A DNA stretch of 64,000 bases from Bacteroides cellulosilyticus (GTDB taxonomy: Bacteria > Bacteroidota > Bacteroidia > Bacteroidales > Bacteroidaceae): NCBI RefSeq assembly GCF_020091405.1, contig NZ_CP081903.1:5022501-5086500 (forward strand), read 5' to 3'. The translations under genes were made by a program, and so were the position numbers. This document shows positions 1 through 8,954 of this stretch, one piece after another; position 1 is the stretch's first letter, and the number at the start of each line of letters is the position of its first letter. The notes under the pieces were generated by a model that saw nothing but the letters and a program-made list of their open reading frames with translations, ran no database searches and was not told the DNA's origin.

Positions 1-6
1 TATGGA

Positions 7-825
7 TTATTCCGCAGTCTTTCTTCTTCTCGTTGTCTTTTCCTTTACCTCTTCCTTGTGTTCGAGGGTTACACCAGCCAATTCCGGGTCAATCATGATA
101 CGTCCGCAATATTCGCAAACGATGATTTTCTTACGAGAACGGATATCCAATTGTCTCTGGGGCGGGATTTTGTTGAAGCAACCACCACAAGCGTCACGTT
201 GTACATATACAATACCCAATCCGTTGCGAGAGTTCTTACGAATACGCTTGAAAGATTGGAGCAAGCGCGGTTCGATCTTAGTTTCAAGTTCTTTGGCTTT
301 GTCTCTCAGCTTTTCTTCTTCTTGCTTAGTTTCAGAAATGATTTCGTCCAGTTCGTTCTTCTTAACGTCCAGGTCTTTCTGTCTTTCATCCAACGCTTCT
401 GTGCTCTTTGCAGCTTCAGCAGATTTCTCCTGTTCCTGTGCAGCAAACTCTTTGATTCTCTTATCGCAAAGCTCCATTTCCAGAGTCTGGAATTCGATTT
501 CTTTGCTCAGGAAGTCGTACTCACGGTTGTTGCGTACATTCTCCTGTTGTTCCTTGTATTTTGCGATAGAAGCTTTTGAAGTTTCAATCTCCACTCTCTT
601 GGTAGCGATAGCCGATTTCAGTTCGGCTACTTCTGCCTTAATTCTGTCGATACGAGTGCTCAGACCGGCGATTTCATCTTCCAAGTCCTGTACTTCCAGC
701 GGAAGTTCACCTCTTAAAGTCTTGATTTCATCAATCTTAGACAACATAGTCTGCAACTGGAACAGGGCTTTCAACTTCTGTTCCACGGTCAATTCCTGAG
801 GATCTTTTTTTGCTTCTTTAGCCAT
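7..825 (-). CDS. Zinc-ribbon coiled-coil protein (C4-type)
   Basis: A 272-residue protein. Roughly residues 10-190 are a long Glu/Lys-rich coiled coil. The C-terminal part carries a C4 zinc ribbon made of CGGC and CEYC pairs, followed by a basic tail (TTRRRK). This architecture matches bacterial 'zinc ribbon domain' proteins of the CdsZ/YbgI-neighbour type, thought to act as nucleic-acid-binding or ribosome-associated factors; the exact role is unknown. It starts 5 bp after the Nif3-like gene ends on the same strand, and this pairing is common, so the two form an operon. The start MAKEAKK is the only sensible one. Confidence 0.85.
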   Translation of the reverse strand: MAKEAKKDPQELTVEQKLKALFQLQTMLSKIDEIKTLRGELPLEVQDLEDEIAGLSTRIDRIKAEVAELKSAIATKRVEIETSKASIAKYKEQQENVRNNREYDFLSKEIEFQTLEMELCDKRIKEFAAQEQEKSAEAAKSTEALDERQKDLDVKKNELDEIISETKQEEEKLRDKAKELETKIEPRLLQSFKRIRKNSRNGLGIVYVQRDACGGCFNKIPPQRQLDIRSRKKIIVCEYCGRIMIDPELAGVTLEHKEEVKEKTTRRRKTAE

Positions 826-830
826 TTTAC

Positions 831-1925
831 TTATAAATATTTTATGGGGTTGGTATTCACTTTACACTGTTGCAGCGCAAGGTTAGGAAACAACTCCCGG
901 ATTATTGTATAGAATATTTCTTTTGTATATTGTTCGCTTTCGTAATGTCCTATCTCTGCCAACAGAATATCCATATCGTGTCCGAAGTAATCGTGATACT
1001 TGATTTCTCCGGTGATGAACACGTCTGCGCCGTTGCGTATGGCAAGCGGCATCAGGAATGCTCCGGCTCCTCCACACAGTGCCACGGTCTGTATTTCACG
1101 CCCGGTCAGCTTGTTATGCTTCAGACAGCCCACTTCAAAGGTCTTCTTGATGCGTTTCAGGAACTCCAACTCCGTTTCCGGTGTTTCCAGTTCTCCGATA
1201 ACTCCTGCCCCAGCCTGTGTCCAGCTATTCTGCAAAGGATATAAGTCGAATGCAGGTTCCTCATACGGATGGGCACTCAGTAGAGCTTTGATAACTTCCG
1301 ATTTCTTGTAGGCAGGTAATACGGTTTCTACCCGCACTTCCTTTTCCGTATGCAACTCTCCGATGCTTCCACAGAACGGGTGGCTACCCTCCTGAGCGCG
1401 GAAAGTTCCCTCTCCTTCTACATTGTAGCTGCATGCGTCGTAGTTTCCTATGCAACCGCATCCGGCTGCAAACAAAGCTTTACGAACATCTTCCGCCTGT
1501 GCTGTGGGTACAAAAGTCACCAATTTTACCAAAGCATTCTCTTTGGCTTCCAGCACGCGTACATCACTCAATCCTATTTTCTCGGCAATCTTGAAGTTCA
1601 CACCTCCCGGAGCATTGTCCAGATTGGTATGTGCTGAGTAGATCACGATATCATTCTTGATTGCTTTCATGATACAACGCTCTACATAGTCCCTGCCCGT
1701 GATGGATTTATACCCTTTGAATATCAGCGGATGATGGGATATGACAAGATTGTACCCTAACGCAATCGCCTCGTCCAGCACGGCTTCAGTGACGTCAAGA
1801 CACAACAAAGCCCCTGTTGCTTCCGCTTCTGTCAATCCGATTTGCAGGCCGGCATTATCAAATCCGTCTTGCAATGGCAGAGGCGCGAACCGTTCAAGGG
1901 CGCTTACTATCTCCTTAATTCTCAT
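831..1925 (-). CDS. Nif3-like dinuclear metal centre hexameric protein
   Basis: 364 residues from the start MRIKEIVSALE. It shows Nif3/YbgI family motifs: ISHHPLIF near the first metal ligands, AHTNLD, and a C-terminal GHYESE. A central insert of about 100 residues (PII-like/CutA-like) explains the length of about 360 instead of about 250. The family binds two metal ions; a GTP cyclohydrolase I type 2 label is often transferred but unproven. The open frame runs on to 2129, but a TAnnTTTG promoter box lies at 1949-1956, so the upstream extension cannot be coding. First gene of an operon with the zinc-ribbon protein. Confidence 0.88.
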   Translation of the reverse strand: MRIKEIVSALERFAPLPLQDGFDNAGLQIGLTEAEATGALLCLDVTEAVLDEAIALGYNLVISHHPLIFKGYKSITGRDYVERCIMKAIKNDIVIYSAHTNLDNAPGGVNFKIAEKIGLSDVRVLEAKENALVKLVTFVPTAQAEDVRKALFAAGCGCIGNYDACSYNVEGEGTFRAQEGSHPFCGSIGELHTEKEVRVETVLPAYKKSEVIKALLSAHPYEEPAFDLYPLQNSWTQAGAGVIGELETPETELEFLKRIKKTFEVGCLKHNKLTGREIQTVALCGGAGAFLMPLAIRNGADVFITGEIKYHDYFGHDMDILLAEIGHYESEQYTKEIFYTIIRELFPNLALQQCKVNTNPIKYL

Positions 1926-1948
1926 TATGTGAATAGAAAATTTCGGTG

Positions 1949-1956
1949 CAAATATA
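1949..1956 (-). promoter_or_regulatory. -7 box for the Nif3 operon
   Basis: Reads TATATTTG on the minus strand, matching the Bacteroides primary sigma -7 consensus TAnnTTTG. It is 24 bp before the Nif3 start at 1925. No clear -33 box is visible. Confidence 0.55.
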
Positions 1957-1978
1957 GTAAAAATGCACTGAATAACTG

Positions 1979-2006
1979 TTTGTTTTACTCTTTTTTTATA
2001 TATTTG
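1979..2006 (+). promoter_or_regulatory. Promoter of the small lipoprotein gene
   Basis: TTTG at 1979-1982 and TATATTTG at 1999-2006 match the Bacteroides -33/-7 pair, with a slightly short spacer of 16 bp. The gene starts at 2033. It is divergent to the Nif3 promoter. Confidence 0.5.
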
Positions 2007-2032
2007 TTCGGATAATTGTAAAACTCTATACC

Positions 2033-2440
2033 ATGAAAGCATTACTTTTCCCGTTTTTCGCTTTATTATGCATTCTTTTCTCGTGCCAACCCTCACCCAA
2101 AGCCCAGGATGGCGGTGAAGAGGATGCACAAGAGGAATTTGTGGATACTACTCCGAAGGCTACGGCTATCTTTTGGATAGATAAAAATAAGAAACTACCC
2201 AGTTATATGTCTGGTAAACCGGTTCCTATACGTACCTTAAAGGCTCAAGTTGAAATAGATACGGTAGGAAGTGTTGAGGTACTTTCTTATGTGAAGTCGC
2301 AGACAAAATCTGTAGAAAGGCATGTCAATTGGTGTCTTGAGACGTTTAAAGTAAAGAAAGTACTGATGGATAGTGCTTATATTAAGCCGGGTATACAGTA
2401 TGTACAGCTTCGTTACACTCCGTCCAAAATGAAAGATTAA
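2033..2440 (+). CDS. Small lipoprotein, DUF4891-like
   Basis: 135 residues with a hydrophobic signal sequence and a lipobox (ILFSC, Cys about residue 18), so probably an outer-membrane or periplasmic lipoprotein. The mature part begins with an acidic linker, then a compact domain of about 95 residues ending in VQLRYTPSK. This resembles the short Bacteroides lipoproteins grouped as DUF4891, recalled by eye and not searched. No function is known. Its TAA stop interlocks with that of the convergent FetB gene (TTAA at 2437-2440). Confidence 0.75.
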   Translation: MKALLFPFFALLCILFSCQPSPKAQDGGEEDAQEEFVDTTPKATAIFWIDKNKKLPSYMSGKPVPIRTLKAQVEIDTVGSVEVLSYVKSQTKSVERHVNWCLETFKVKKVLMDSAYIKPGIQYVQLRYTPSKMKD

Positions 2441-3246
2441 CGTTTTTTCTTCTTTTCCTTTTTCTCTACCATAACTTCCAACAATTTTCCGTTGGCATCG
2501 AACGACTTACGCGATGCCAGCGAGATGGTAATCATCAGCGAAAGCATGGATGCCGTGAAGGTTATCACCATAATCATCATCTGATATTTGATGGCGACAT
2601 TCGGGCTACTACCTCCCAGGATTTGTCCGATCATTGTGCCGGGCAGTGCCACCAGGCCCATAACGGCAATGTTGGCAATCAACGGGCTAAAGGATTTAAT
2701 GATAGCCTGTTTGATGAAAGGCGCCTGCGCTTCCGCCCTTGTTGCGCCATTGCCAAGCAGGTAGCGATACAATTGCTGTTCCCGTTTCAATCCGCTGTAA
2801 TAGGCATTCAGCGCAACGACATTACTGGATAACATGTTTCCCATCAAGATACCGAATATCGGAATAAAATACTGGGCACTGAACACATTTTCCAGCCGTA
2901 ATACGATGGCAATGAAGTACATGCCGATGCAAACAACGCTACATAAAAAGCCGATGGAGATAGGAATGAACAGTATTTTCCGTTTCAGTTGGGTGCGTGC
3001 CAAGGCAGTTTGTGCGGCAACGAATATCATAATAATCACCCACAGAAAGTTGATCCACGGGTTATTCCAAAGAAACAAGTATTTCAGGTAGATGCCGATA
3101 AAGAAAAGTTGCACAATCATCCGTGCGATACCAATCACGGTAACCCACAATAGCCCTGTCCTGAACTTCCACAAGTAGAACAGCGGAATAAGCAACAGCA
3201 GTAATCCGATGGCTAAACTGGTATATGATATGTCGATAGTTCCCAC
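2437..3246 (-). CDS. fetB: FetB-type ABC transporter permease (UPF0014)
   Basis: 269 residues with about seven hydrophobic segments and the family signature LRREQQ-like 'YYSGLKREQQLYRYLLGNGA' region typical of the UPF0014/YbbM family. In E. coli FetAB is associated with iron export and oxidative stress resistance. The ATPase partner lies directly upstream (16 bp gap). The C-terminus is a run of Lys/Glu. Substrate is inferred only from the family. Confidence 0.85.
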   Translation of the reverse strand: MGTIDISYTSLAIGLLLLLIPLFYLWKFRTGLLWVTVIGIARMIVQLFFIGIYLKYLFLWNNPWINFLWVIIMIFVAAQTALARTQLKRKILFIPISIGFLCSVVCIGMYFIAIVLRLENVFSAQYFIPIFGILMGNMLSSNVVALNAYYSGLKREQQLYRYLLGNGATRAEAQAPFIKQAIIKSFSPLIANIAVMGLVALPGTMIGQILGGSSPNVAIKYQMMIMVITFTASMLSLMITISLASRKSFDANGKLLEVMVEKKEKKKKR

Positions 3247-3262
3247 TTTATTAATCTCTTAG

Positions 3263-3898
3263 TTATAGCGTTATCATCTGATTGCATCCTTGCGCAAATC
3301 CCTGGTCGTGGGAGACGGCGAGGATGGCACTTCCCTCCCTCATTCGTTTCCGGAAGAAAGCAAGTACTCTATCCGTAGAGTCCGAATCCAATGCAGAAGT
3401 CGGTTCATCCACGATCAGCAGCGGCTTTTGCATCAGGGTGGCTACGGCAATCATGATACGTTGCCGCTGTCCTCCGGAGATCTCATTCACACGTTTATCG
3501 TACAATTCCTCTTCCAGGCCCAATTCATCGAAGCAGGCAAATAGTTTGTCCAGTGAAAAGGGGGTATTCCGGTTAGCTTTCAGATTGAAAGGGAGCTGTA
3601 CCATTTCCTTCACCCATTCCGATGGAAGCGCCAGTTCTTGCGGTATCCATGCCACTTGCCTGCGAATTTGGTCGATAGTTCCTTTTTCTAGTAAAATGCC
3701 GTTAACGGTGATACTCCCTGCTTTGAGGGGTACAAATCCTAAAACTGCATTCAGCAAGGAGGTTTTTCCCCGCCCCGATTGTCCGGAAATGCAGGCGATT
3801 TCCCCTTCGTGCAGTTGTAAGCAAAAACCGGAAAAAAGTGTATCAGCTCCGAAAGCGATGCATGCGTTGTCTATTTGAAGTATAGTCCTGGTCTCCAT
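3263..3898 (-). CDS. fetA: FetA-type ABC transporter ATP-binding protein
   Basis: 211 residues, a single ABC domain. Walker A is GQSGRGKTS, the signature is SGGQRQR and Walker B is LLIVDEPTSALD, followed by an H-loop (SHDQG), so it should be active. It pairs with the downstream FetB permease in a two-gene operon. A TAnnTTTG-like box (3906-3913, minus) lies only 7 bp before the ATG, which would make the transcript almost leaderless if it is used. Confidence 0.85.
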   Translation of the reverse strand: METRTILQIDNACIAFGADTLFSGFCLQLHEGEIACISGQSGRGKTSLLNAVLGFVPLKAGSITVNGILLEKGTIDQIRRQVAWIPQELALPSEWVKEMVQLPFNLKANRNTPFSLDKLFACFDELGLEEELYDKRVNEISGGQRQRIMIAVATLMQKPLLIVDEPTSALDSDSTDRVLAFFRKRMREGSAILAVSHDQGFAQGCNQMITL

Positions 3899-4032
3899 TT
3901 GAAAGCAAATATAGAAAGGAATTCTGAGAAAACGACGGATTATTGGCTGAAATCAGTATCTTTAAATAAGATAAGCTGCATTTCGGCATAACTTTTTCAT
4001 GCAAGCATGAAAGTTCTGCACTCAATTTGCAT

Positions 4033-4040
4033 TATCTTTG
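4033..4040 (+). promoter_or_regulatory. -7 box for the DUF2148-aguA operon
   Basis: TATCTTTG matches TAnnTTTG exactly and sits 28 bp before the ATG at 4069. It argues against the longer in-frame start at 4027. A -33 box is not evident. Confidence 0.6.
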
Positions 4041-4068
4041 CTATCAGTTTTTAATAAAAGTGAGAATT

Positions 4069-4611
4069 ATGATACAGAACGAACGTGCAAGCCGCCACGA
4101 ACATGTGTTGGACGTGGCAAGGCAGATGATGACTGCTGCCCGTACCGCTCCGAAGGGAAAAGGTGTAGATATAATTGAAATAGCTATGGTCACCGGAGAT
4201 GATTTAAAAGTATTGTCGGACAAGATGGTTGCCATGGTAGAAGAACACGGAATGAAGTTCTTTTTGCGGGATGCCGCCAACATTTTGCAGGCTGAATGTG
4301 TAATTATAATAGGTACGCGCGAGCAGGTGCAAGGATTGAACTGCGGCCATTGTGGTTATCCCACTTGTGCGGGACGCCCTGAAGGTGTGCCTTGTGCCGT
4401 GAATTCGGTCGATGTAGGTATAGCTATCGGTTCGGCTTGTGCCACGGCGGCCGATTTGCGTGTGGATACCCGTGTGATGTTCTCTGCCGGACTTGCTGCG
4501 CAGCAATTGGAGTGGTTGCCGGGATGCAGATCCGTGTATGCTATTCCGGTCAGTGCTTCGACCAAGAATCCGTTCTTTGACCGCAAGCCGAAAGAAGAAA
4601 AGAAAGAATGA
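4069..4611 (+). CDS. DUF2148 ferredoxin-domain protein
   Basis: 180 residues from MIQNERASRH. The central region carries the Cys-rich motif GLNCGHCGYPTC, then VPCAVNSVD and GSACATAADL, as in the DUF2148 family predicted to bind an Fe-S cluster. Function is unknown. The stop overlaps the aguA start (ATGA at 4608-4611), so translation of the two is coupled, although no metabolic link to agmatine use is known. An in-frame ATG at 4027 is rejected because a promoter box lies downstream of it. Confidence 0.85.
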   Translation: MIQNERASRHEHVLDVARQMMTAARTAPKGKGVDIIEIAMVTGDDLKVLSDKMVAMVEEHGMKFFLRDAANILQAECVIIIGTREQVQGLNCGHCGYPTCAGRPEGVPCAVNSVDVGIAIGSACATAADLRVDTRVMFSAGLAAQQLEWLPGCRSVYAIPVSASTKNPFFDRKPKEEKKE

Positions 4612-5648
4612 TAAATATGAGTGATACGTTCAATGCTGTTTTACCTGCCGAATGGGCGCCGCAAAGCGGAATACAGCTGACTTGGCCCCATGCCGGAACT
4701 GACTGGGCGCATATGCTTACGGAAGTACAAGCCTGCTTTGCCGCTATCGCACGCGAAATAGCCCAACGGGAATTGCTTCTGATCGTAACTCCCGAACCGG
4801 AGGAGGTCAAAAAGCAGATTTCAGCTACCGTCAATATGCAGAATGTCCGTTTCATGGAGTGTGAAACGAATGATACCTGGGCGCGTGATCATGGTGCAAT
4901 TACCATGCTGGATGCAGAAGGTGCTTTGCTTCTTGATTTCATGTTCAATGGCTGGGGGCTGAAATTCGCTTCAGATAAAGACAATCTGATTACCCGTCAG
5001 GCTGTGGAAGCCGGTTTCCTGAATGGGCGGTATGTTAATCGTTTGGGGTTTGTCTTGGAAGGCGGTTCCATTGAGAGCGATGGTTTGGGAACATTGCTCA
5101 CCACGTCCGAGTGTTTGCTTTCTCCCAATCGTAACGGACAGATGAGCCGCGATGAAATCGAAGAATATCTTTGTTCTGTATTTCATCTGAAACAGGTACT
5201 TTGGCTCGATCATGGGTATTTGGCAGGAGATGATACGGATAGTCATGTCGATACGCTCGCTCGTCTTTGCTCACCGGATACTATTGCCTATGTGCAATGC
5301 ACCGATACGCAGGATGAACATTACGAAGCCCTACATCAAATGGAAGAGCAACTGAAAACCTTCCGTACTTTGAATGGAAAACCCTATCGTCTGTTGGCAT
5401 TGCCTATGGTGGACAAGATTGATGAAGAGGGCGAACGCCTCCCCGCGACGTATGCCAATTTCTTGATAATGAATGATGCGGTGCTTTATCCTACTTATCG
5501 TCAGCCAGAAAATGACCAGCGTGCTAAAGAAGTCTTGCAGGAAGCATTCCCGCATCACGAGATAGTGAGCGTGGATTGCTGTGCATTGATAAAGCAACAT
5601 GGATCGTTGCATTGCGTGACGATGCAATATCCAGTGGGATTGATGTAA
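4608..5648 (+). CDS. aguA: Agmatine deiminase
   Basis: 346 residues of the Porphyromonas-type peptidyl-arginine deiminase/agmatine deiminase family. It begins with the family pattern PAEWAPQSGIQLTWPH and has NDTWARDHG (active-site Asp), GLVLEGGSIE-like GG(S)IE, DHGYLAGDDTDSHVD, and a C-terminal catalytic Cys in GSLHCVT. It converts agmatine to N-carbamoylputrescine. The next enzyme, aguB, is 2.4 kb downstream rather than adjacent because a foreign gene sits between them. A second in-frame ATG at 4617 (MSDTF) could be the real start. Confidence 0.9.
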   Translation: MINMSDTFNAVLPAEWAPQSGIQLTWPHAGTDWAHMLTEVQACFAAIAREIAQRELLLIVTPEPEEVKKQISATVNMQNVRFMECETNDTWARDHGAITMLDAEGALLLDFMFNGWGLKFASDKDNLITRQAVEAGFLNGRYVNRLGFVLEGGSIESDGLGTLLTTSECLLSPNRNGQMSRDEIEEYLCSVFHLKQVLWLDHGYLAGDDTDSHVDTLARLCSPDTIAYVQCTDTQDEHYEALHQMEEQLKTFRTLNGKPYRLLALPMVDKIDEEGERLPATYANFLIMNDAVLYPTYRQPENDQRAKEVLQEAFPHHEIVSVDCCALIKQHGSLHCVTMQYPVGLM

Positions 5649-5700
5649 GCGAAAGCTAAGTACCCTAATAATTTAGAATAAGATATAAAAGTACTAACAA

Positions 5701-7818
5701 ATGAGAGACGCAACAAAAATAAACGATTACTTCTATGGCGCAAAGACATTATTTATTATTCCTTTGTACCAGAGGAAATATGCATGGCAACAAAAACACT
5801 GCTTGCGACTTTTTGAAGACTTAAAAAAAATTCATCGAGATCATTTGCATAGCCATTTTTTTGGAAGTATTGTTTCAACAAAAGCAAGCGAGACAGAAGA
5901 TGACTTATTAATTATTGATGGTCAACAACGTATTACGACACTATCCTTATTGATATTGGCAGGTATAAATGCTGTAGTTAATGGAGATATGTTGAAAGGT
6001 AACGAAGATTTGGAAGAGGTTAAGAAGAATTACCTCTATGCAATCAGAAGGCGTATAGACCGACAAATAAAACTTCGTCCTATTGAAGATGATATGAAGG
6101 CATATGATGCACTTTTTACAAACAACGTTGAAGAATTTATATCTGACTCCGGCGTTACAGCCAACTATCGCCTTTTCTATCAACTTATCAAAGTGAGTGA
6201 ACTTACCTTTGCTGAGTTGATTGAATCAATAGAACGTCTTACTATCATTGATATCTGTCTAGATTCGAGAGATAATCCTCAGTTAATTTTTGAGTCTCTC
6301 AATTCTTGTGGGAAGGATTTGGAAGAAGCTGACAAAGTTAGAAATTACTTGTTGATGTCTTTGACGGCGGAAGAACAAGAAAACTATTATCATACTTATT
6401 GGAGTAAGATTGAGAAGTTGACTGATGGAGAACCAACCATGTTTATTCGTGATTATCTTACCGTAAAGAAAAATGAAATTAGCAATATTCAAGAGTTATA
6501 TTTTGATTTCAAGACTTACGATGAAAGAAGTGGGCTTGAAAGAGAAGCCTTGTTGAGTGATATGCTCAAATTTGCACGTTATTATCGCCAACTTAAAGGT
6601 GAGACTGGAAAGCCACGTATAGATAGAAAGTTAAAGCAGATAGTTAATATCGGTACAACAGTACACTTACCGTTTATGTTGGCGTTCTTGAACTATGCGA
6701 CAGAGAACGACTTTGTGGAGGTTGAAATATATACTGTGCTTGACACAATCGAGAATTATTGGGCAAGACGTATCATTTGTAACTATCCAGCTAATGCTAT
6801 GCAGAAACTTTTTGCATTGTTGCACTCGGACATTATGAAAATATATAAGCGGCATGAAAATAGAAGAAATGAACTAACAAGTTCTTATTCGCAGATAATG
6901 AACTATATTTTGCTAAATAAGCAAGGAACGGCTAAATTTCCATTGGATAATGAAGTAAAAGAATATTTTAGCAAGCGCCAAATTTATAGAATACCAAGTG
7001 ATTATCGATTTTTCCTTTTTGAGAGAATGGAGAATGAGAATAGTCCGGAAGCAGATGACCAAATTGTTGAAAAAATGAAAGAAGGGCGAATAACCATTGA
7101 ACATATCATGCCTCAAACATTGACCCCTCAATGGAAACAAGCCTTAGGCGAACAATGGCAGCAAATCTACGATGATTATTTGCATACATTTGCCAATTTG
7201 ACATTGACCGGATTTAATATTGCTTATAGCAATCATTCATTTCAAGACAAGAAAGATGGATATATTGACAGAAAGGGGAATAAAGTAAATGGATATAAGG
7301 ATTCTGCTTTCTGTTTGTCTAATTTTCTTAAACAATGTACCCAATGGACATTAACAGAGATAAAGGAAAGAGAGAAATTGCTTCTTTCCAACTTCATGAG
7401 ATTATGGCCTATGATTACAAGTAATTATGTACCATTGGAAAAAGAGTATGAATTGGTATCTTTTGACGATGATGAATATGAACTGACCGGCCGGACTATC
7501 ATTGGCTTTAGATATAGGGATGAACGCCATCCTGTCTATACTTGGAAAAATATGCTCATTCAGGTATGCACCCTTATATATAACGAAAATCCATCTGCTA
7601 TGGCATATTTAGCAACCAAAAATTACTGGATATATGAAGCAGATGGCAAAGAAAGAACCAAAATTGCGGAAGGATGTTATGTACTTAGTTCATCAAGTAC
7701 CAACACTAAACGCTCTATTCTTAATTTCCTTTTTAAGAGTTGTGAAATACCTTCTGGTGTGCTCGAATTAGAGTTAACCCCACTTGCGGACAAACTAGTA
7801 GAGGGAATAGAAGAATAG
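5701..7818 (+). CDS. DUF262/DUF1524 protein (GmrSD-like type IV restriction)
   Basis: 705 residues. The N-terminal DUF262 domain (about 1-260) has IPLYQRKYAWQ, the IDGQQRITTL nucleotide-hydrolysis motif and FESLNSCGKDL. The DUF1524 HNH-type nuclease region (about 430-560) has IEHIMPQTL and FANLTLTGFN. An extra C-terminal region (about 590-705, with YTWKNMLIQ) resembles accessory domains seen in this family. GmrSD relatives cleave modified phage DNA. The gene is visibly AT-richer than aguA and aguB, which it separates, and is probably a recently acquired defence cargo gene. Both domains look intact; modified-DNA specificity is inferred. Confidence 0.85.
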   Translation: MRDATKINDYFYGAKTLFIIPLYQRKYAWQQKHCLRLFEDLKKIHRDHLHSHFFGSIVSTKASETEDDLLIIDGQQRITTLSLLILAGINAVVNGDMLKGNEDLEEVKKNYLYAIRRRIDRQIKLRPIEDDMKAYDALFTNNVEEFISDSGVTANYRLFYQLIKVSELTFAELIESIERLTIIDICLDSRDNPQLIFESLNSCGKDLEEADKVRNYLLMSLTAEEQENYYHTYWSKIEKLTDGEPTMFIRDYLTVKKNEISNIQELYFDFKTYDERSGLEREALLSDMLKFARYYRQLKGETGKPRIDRKLKQIVNIGTTVHLPFMLAFLNYATENDFVEVEIYTVLDTIENYWARRIICNYPANAMQKLFALLHSDIMKIYKRHENRRNELTSSYSQIMNYILLNKQGTAKFPLDNEVKEYFSKRQIYRIPSDYRFFLFERMENENSPEADDQIVEKMKEGRITIEHIMPQTLTPQWKQALGEQWQQIYDDYLHTFANLTLTGFNIAYSNHSFQDKKDGYIDRKGNKVNGYKDSAFCLSNFLKQCTQWTLTEIKEREKLLLSNFMRLWPMITSNYVPLEKEYELVSFDDDEYELTGRTIIGFRYRDERHPVYTWKNMLIQVCTLIYNENPSAMAYLATKNYWIYEADGKERTKIAEGCYVLSSSSTNTKRSILNFLFKSCEIPSGVLELELTPLADKLVEGIEE

Positions 7819-7824
7819 TAAGAA

Positions 7825-7926
7825 ATGAATCCCATGGGAGTATCTACTTATAAGACTGCTTCGGATATGCCAGAACGATTAAGAAATGCACTACCCGATA
7901 TAGAGGAACTTAAAAAGTTATTATAA
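7825..7926 (+). pseudogene. C-terminal remnant of a DUF1016/PDDEXK (YhcG-like) nuclease
   Basis: An open frame of 33 codons (MNPMGVSTYK ... IEELKKLL) begins 6 bp after the DUF262 gene. From memory of the family, it matches the extreme C-terminus of DUF1016 nucleases, which typically read P-(I/M)-G-V-x-x-Y ... LP-x-(I/V)-E-x-L. An in-frame stop just upstream (7819-7821) shows that the rest of the gene is missing. It is probably the scar of an earlier defence gene replaced at the same site. It could be translated as a short peptide but is unlikely to be functional. Confidence 0.55.
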
Positions 7927-8008
7927 AATGCTCTCTCTTATATGATACTAAAACTGATCTCTTTGTCAAGTTGTCTCTCCAAAAAATGAAAATAAACAAA
8001 AAACGAAT

Positions 8009-8899
8009 ATGAGTATGAGAAAAATAAAAGTCGGAATTATTCAGCAAGCCAATACAGCAGATCTTCGTACGAACCTGATGAACCTGGCTAAAAGCATAGA
8101 AGCCTGTGCTGCGCATGGTGCGCAACTGGTTGTATTACAGGAACTGCACAACTCCCTGTATTTCTGTCAGACTGAAAACACGCAACTGTTTGATCTGGCG
8201 GAAACCATTCCCGGTCCTTCCACCGGATTTTATTCCGAACTGGCCGCTGCCAATAAAATCGTATTGGTAACCTCCCTGTTTGAGAAACGTGCCCCGGGAC
8301 TCTATCATAACACCGCCGTTGTTTTTGATCGTGACGGAAGCATTGCCGGAAAATATCGCAAGATGCATATCCCCGACGATCCGGCCTATTATGAAAAGTT
8401 CTACTTCACCCCTGGAGATATAGGTTTCGAACCTATCCAAACCTCTCTCGGAAAGCTGGGTGTACTTGTTTGCTGGGATCAGTGGTACCCCGAAGCTGCC
8501 CGCCTGATGGCATTGAAAGGTGCCGAATTATTAATCTACCCCACCGCCATCGGTTGGGAAAGCAGTGACGCCGATGATGAAAAGGCACGCCAGCTCAACG
8601 CCTGGATTATCTCCCAGCGTGCCCATGCCGTAGCCAACGGACTTCCTGTTATCTCCGTTAACCGTGTCGGTCACGAACCCGATCCGTCCATGCAGACAAA
8701 TGGCATCCAATTCTGGGGAAATAGTTTTGTAGCAGGTCCGCAAGGAGAATTCCTTGCACAAGCCGGAAACGACCGTCCGGAAAATATAGTAGTGGAAATA
8801 GATATGGAACGCTCGGAAAATGTACGCCGTTGGTGGCCTTTCCTGCGCGACCGTCGTATCGATGAATACGGTGGATTGACGAAACGCTTCCTCGATTAA
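8009..8899 (+). CDS. aguB: N-carbamoylputrescine amidase
   Basis: 296 residues of the nitrilase superfamily. The catalytic triad is visible: Glu in LQELHN, Lys in YRKMHIPDD, and Cys in VCWDQWYPEAAR. The YPTAIGWES and WAHAVANG-like stretches match N-carbamoylputrescine amidases. It performs the step after agmatine deiminase, giving putrescine, CO2 and ammonia. A second ATG two codons in (8015) may be the true start. The upstream 80 bp contains no strong TAnnTTTG box, so expression may depend on readthrough from the inserted DUF262 gene. Confidence 0.9.
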   Translation: MSMRKIKVGIIQQANTADLRTNLMNLAKSIEACAAHGAQLVVLQELHNSLYFCQTENTQLFDLAETIPGPSTGFYSELAAANKIVLVTSLFEKRAPGLYHNTAVVFDRDGSIAGKYRKMHIPDDPAYYEKFYFTPGDIGFEPIQTSLGKLGVLVCWDQWYPEAARLMALKGAELLIYPTAIGWESSDADDEKARQLNAWIISQRAHAVANGLPVISVNRVGHEPDPSMQTNGIQFWGNSFVAGPQGEFLAQAGNDRPENIVVEIDMERSENVRRWWPFLRDRRIDEYGGLTKRFLD

Positions 8900-8954
8900 A
8901 ATGCAATTCAATAAAAGTGCGATAAAGCGCAGCAAAACGCAGTTTGATAAAGTG

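Noticed and set aside
2..799. Long open frame opposite the zinc-ribbon protein
   Set aside because: Shadow of the Glu/Lys-rich coiled coil; the minus-strand gene has clear zinc motifs.
1926..2129. 68-codon N-terminal extension of the Nif3-like gene
   Set aside because: It overlaps a promoter box and the divergent lipoprotein gene; family alignment starts at MRIKEIVSAL.
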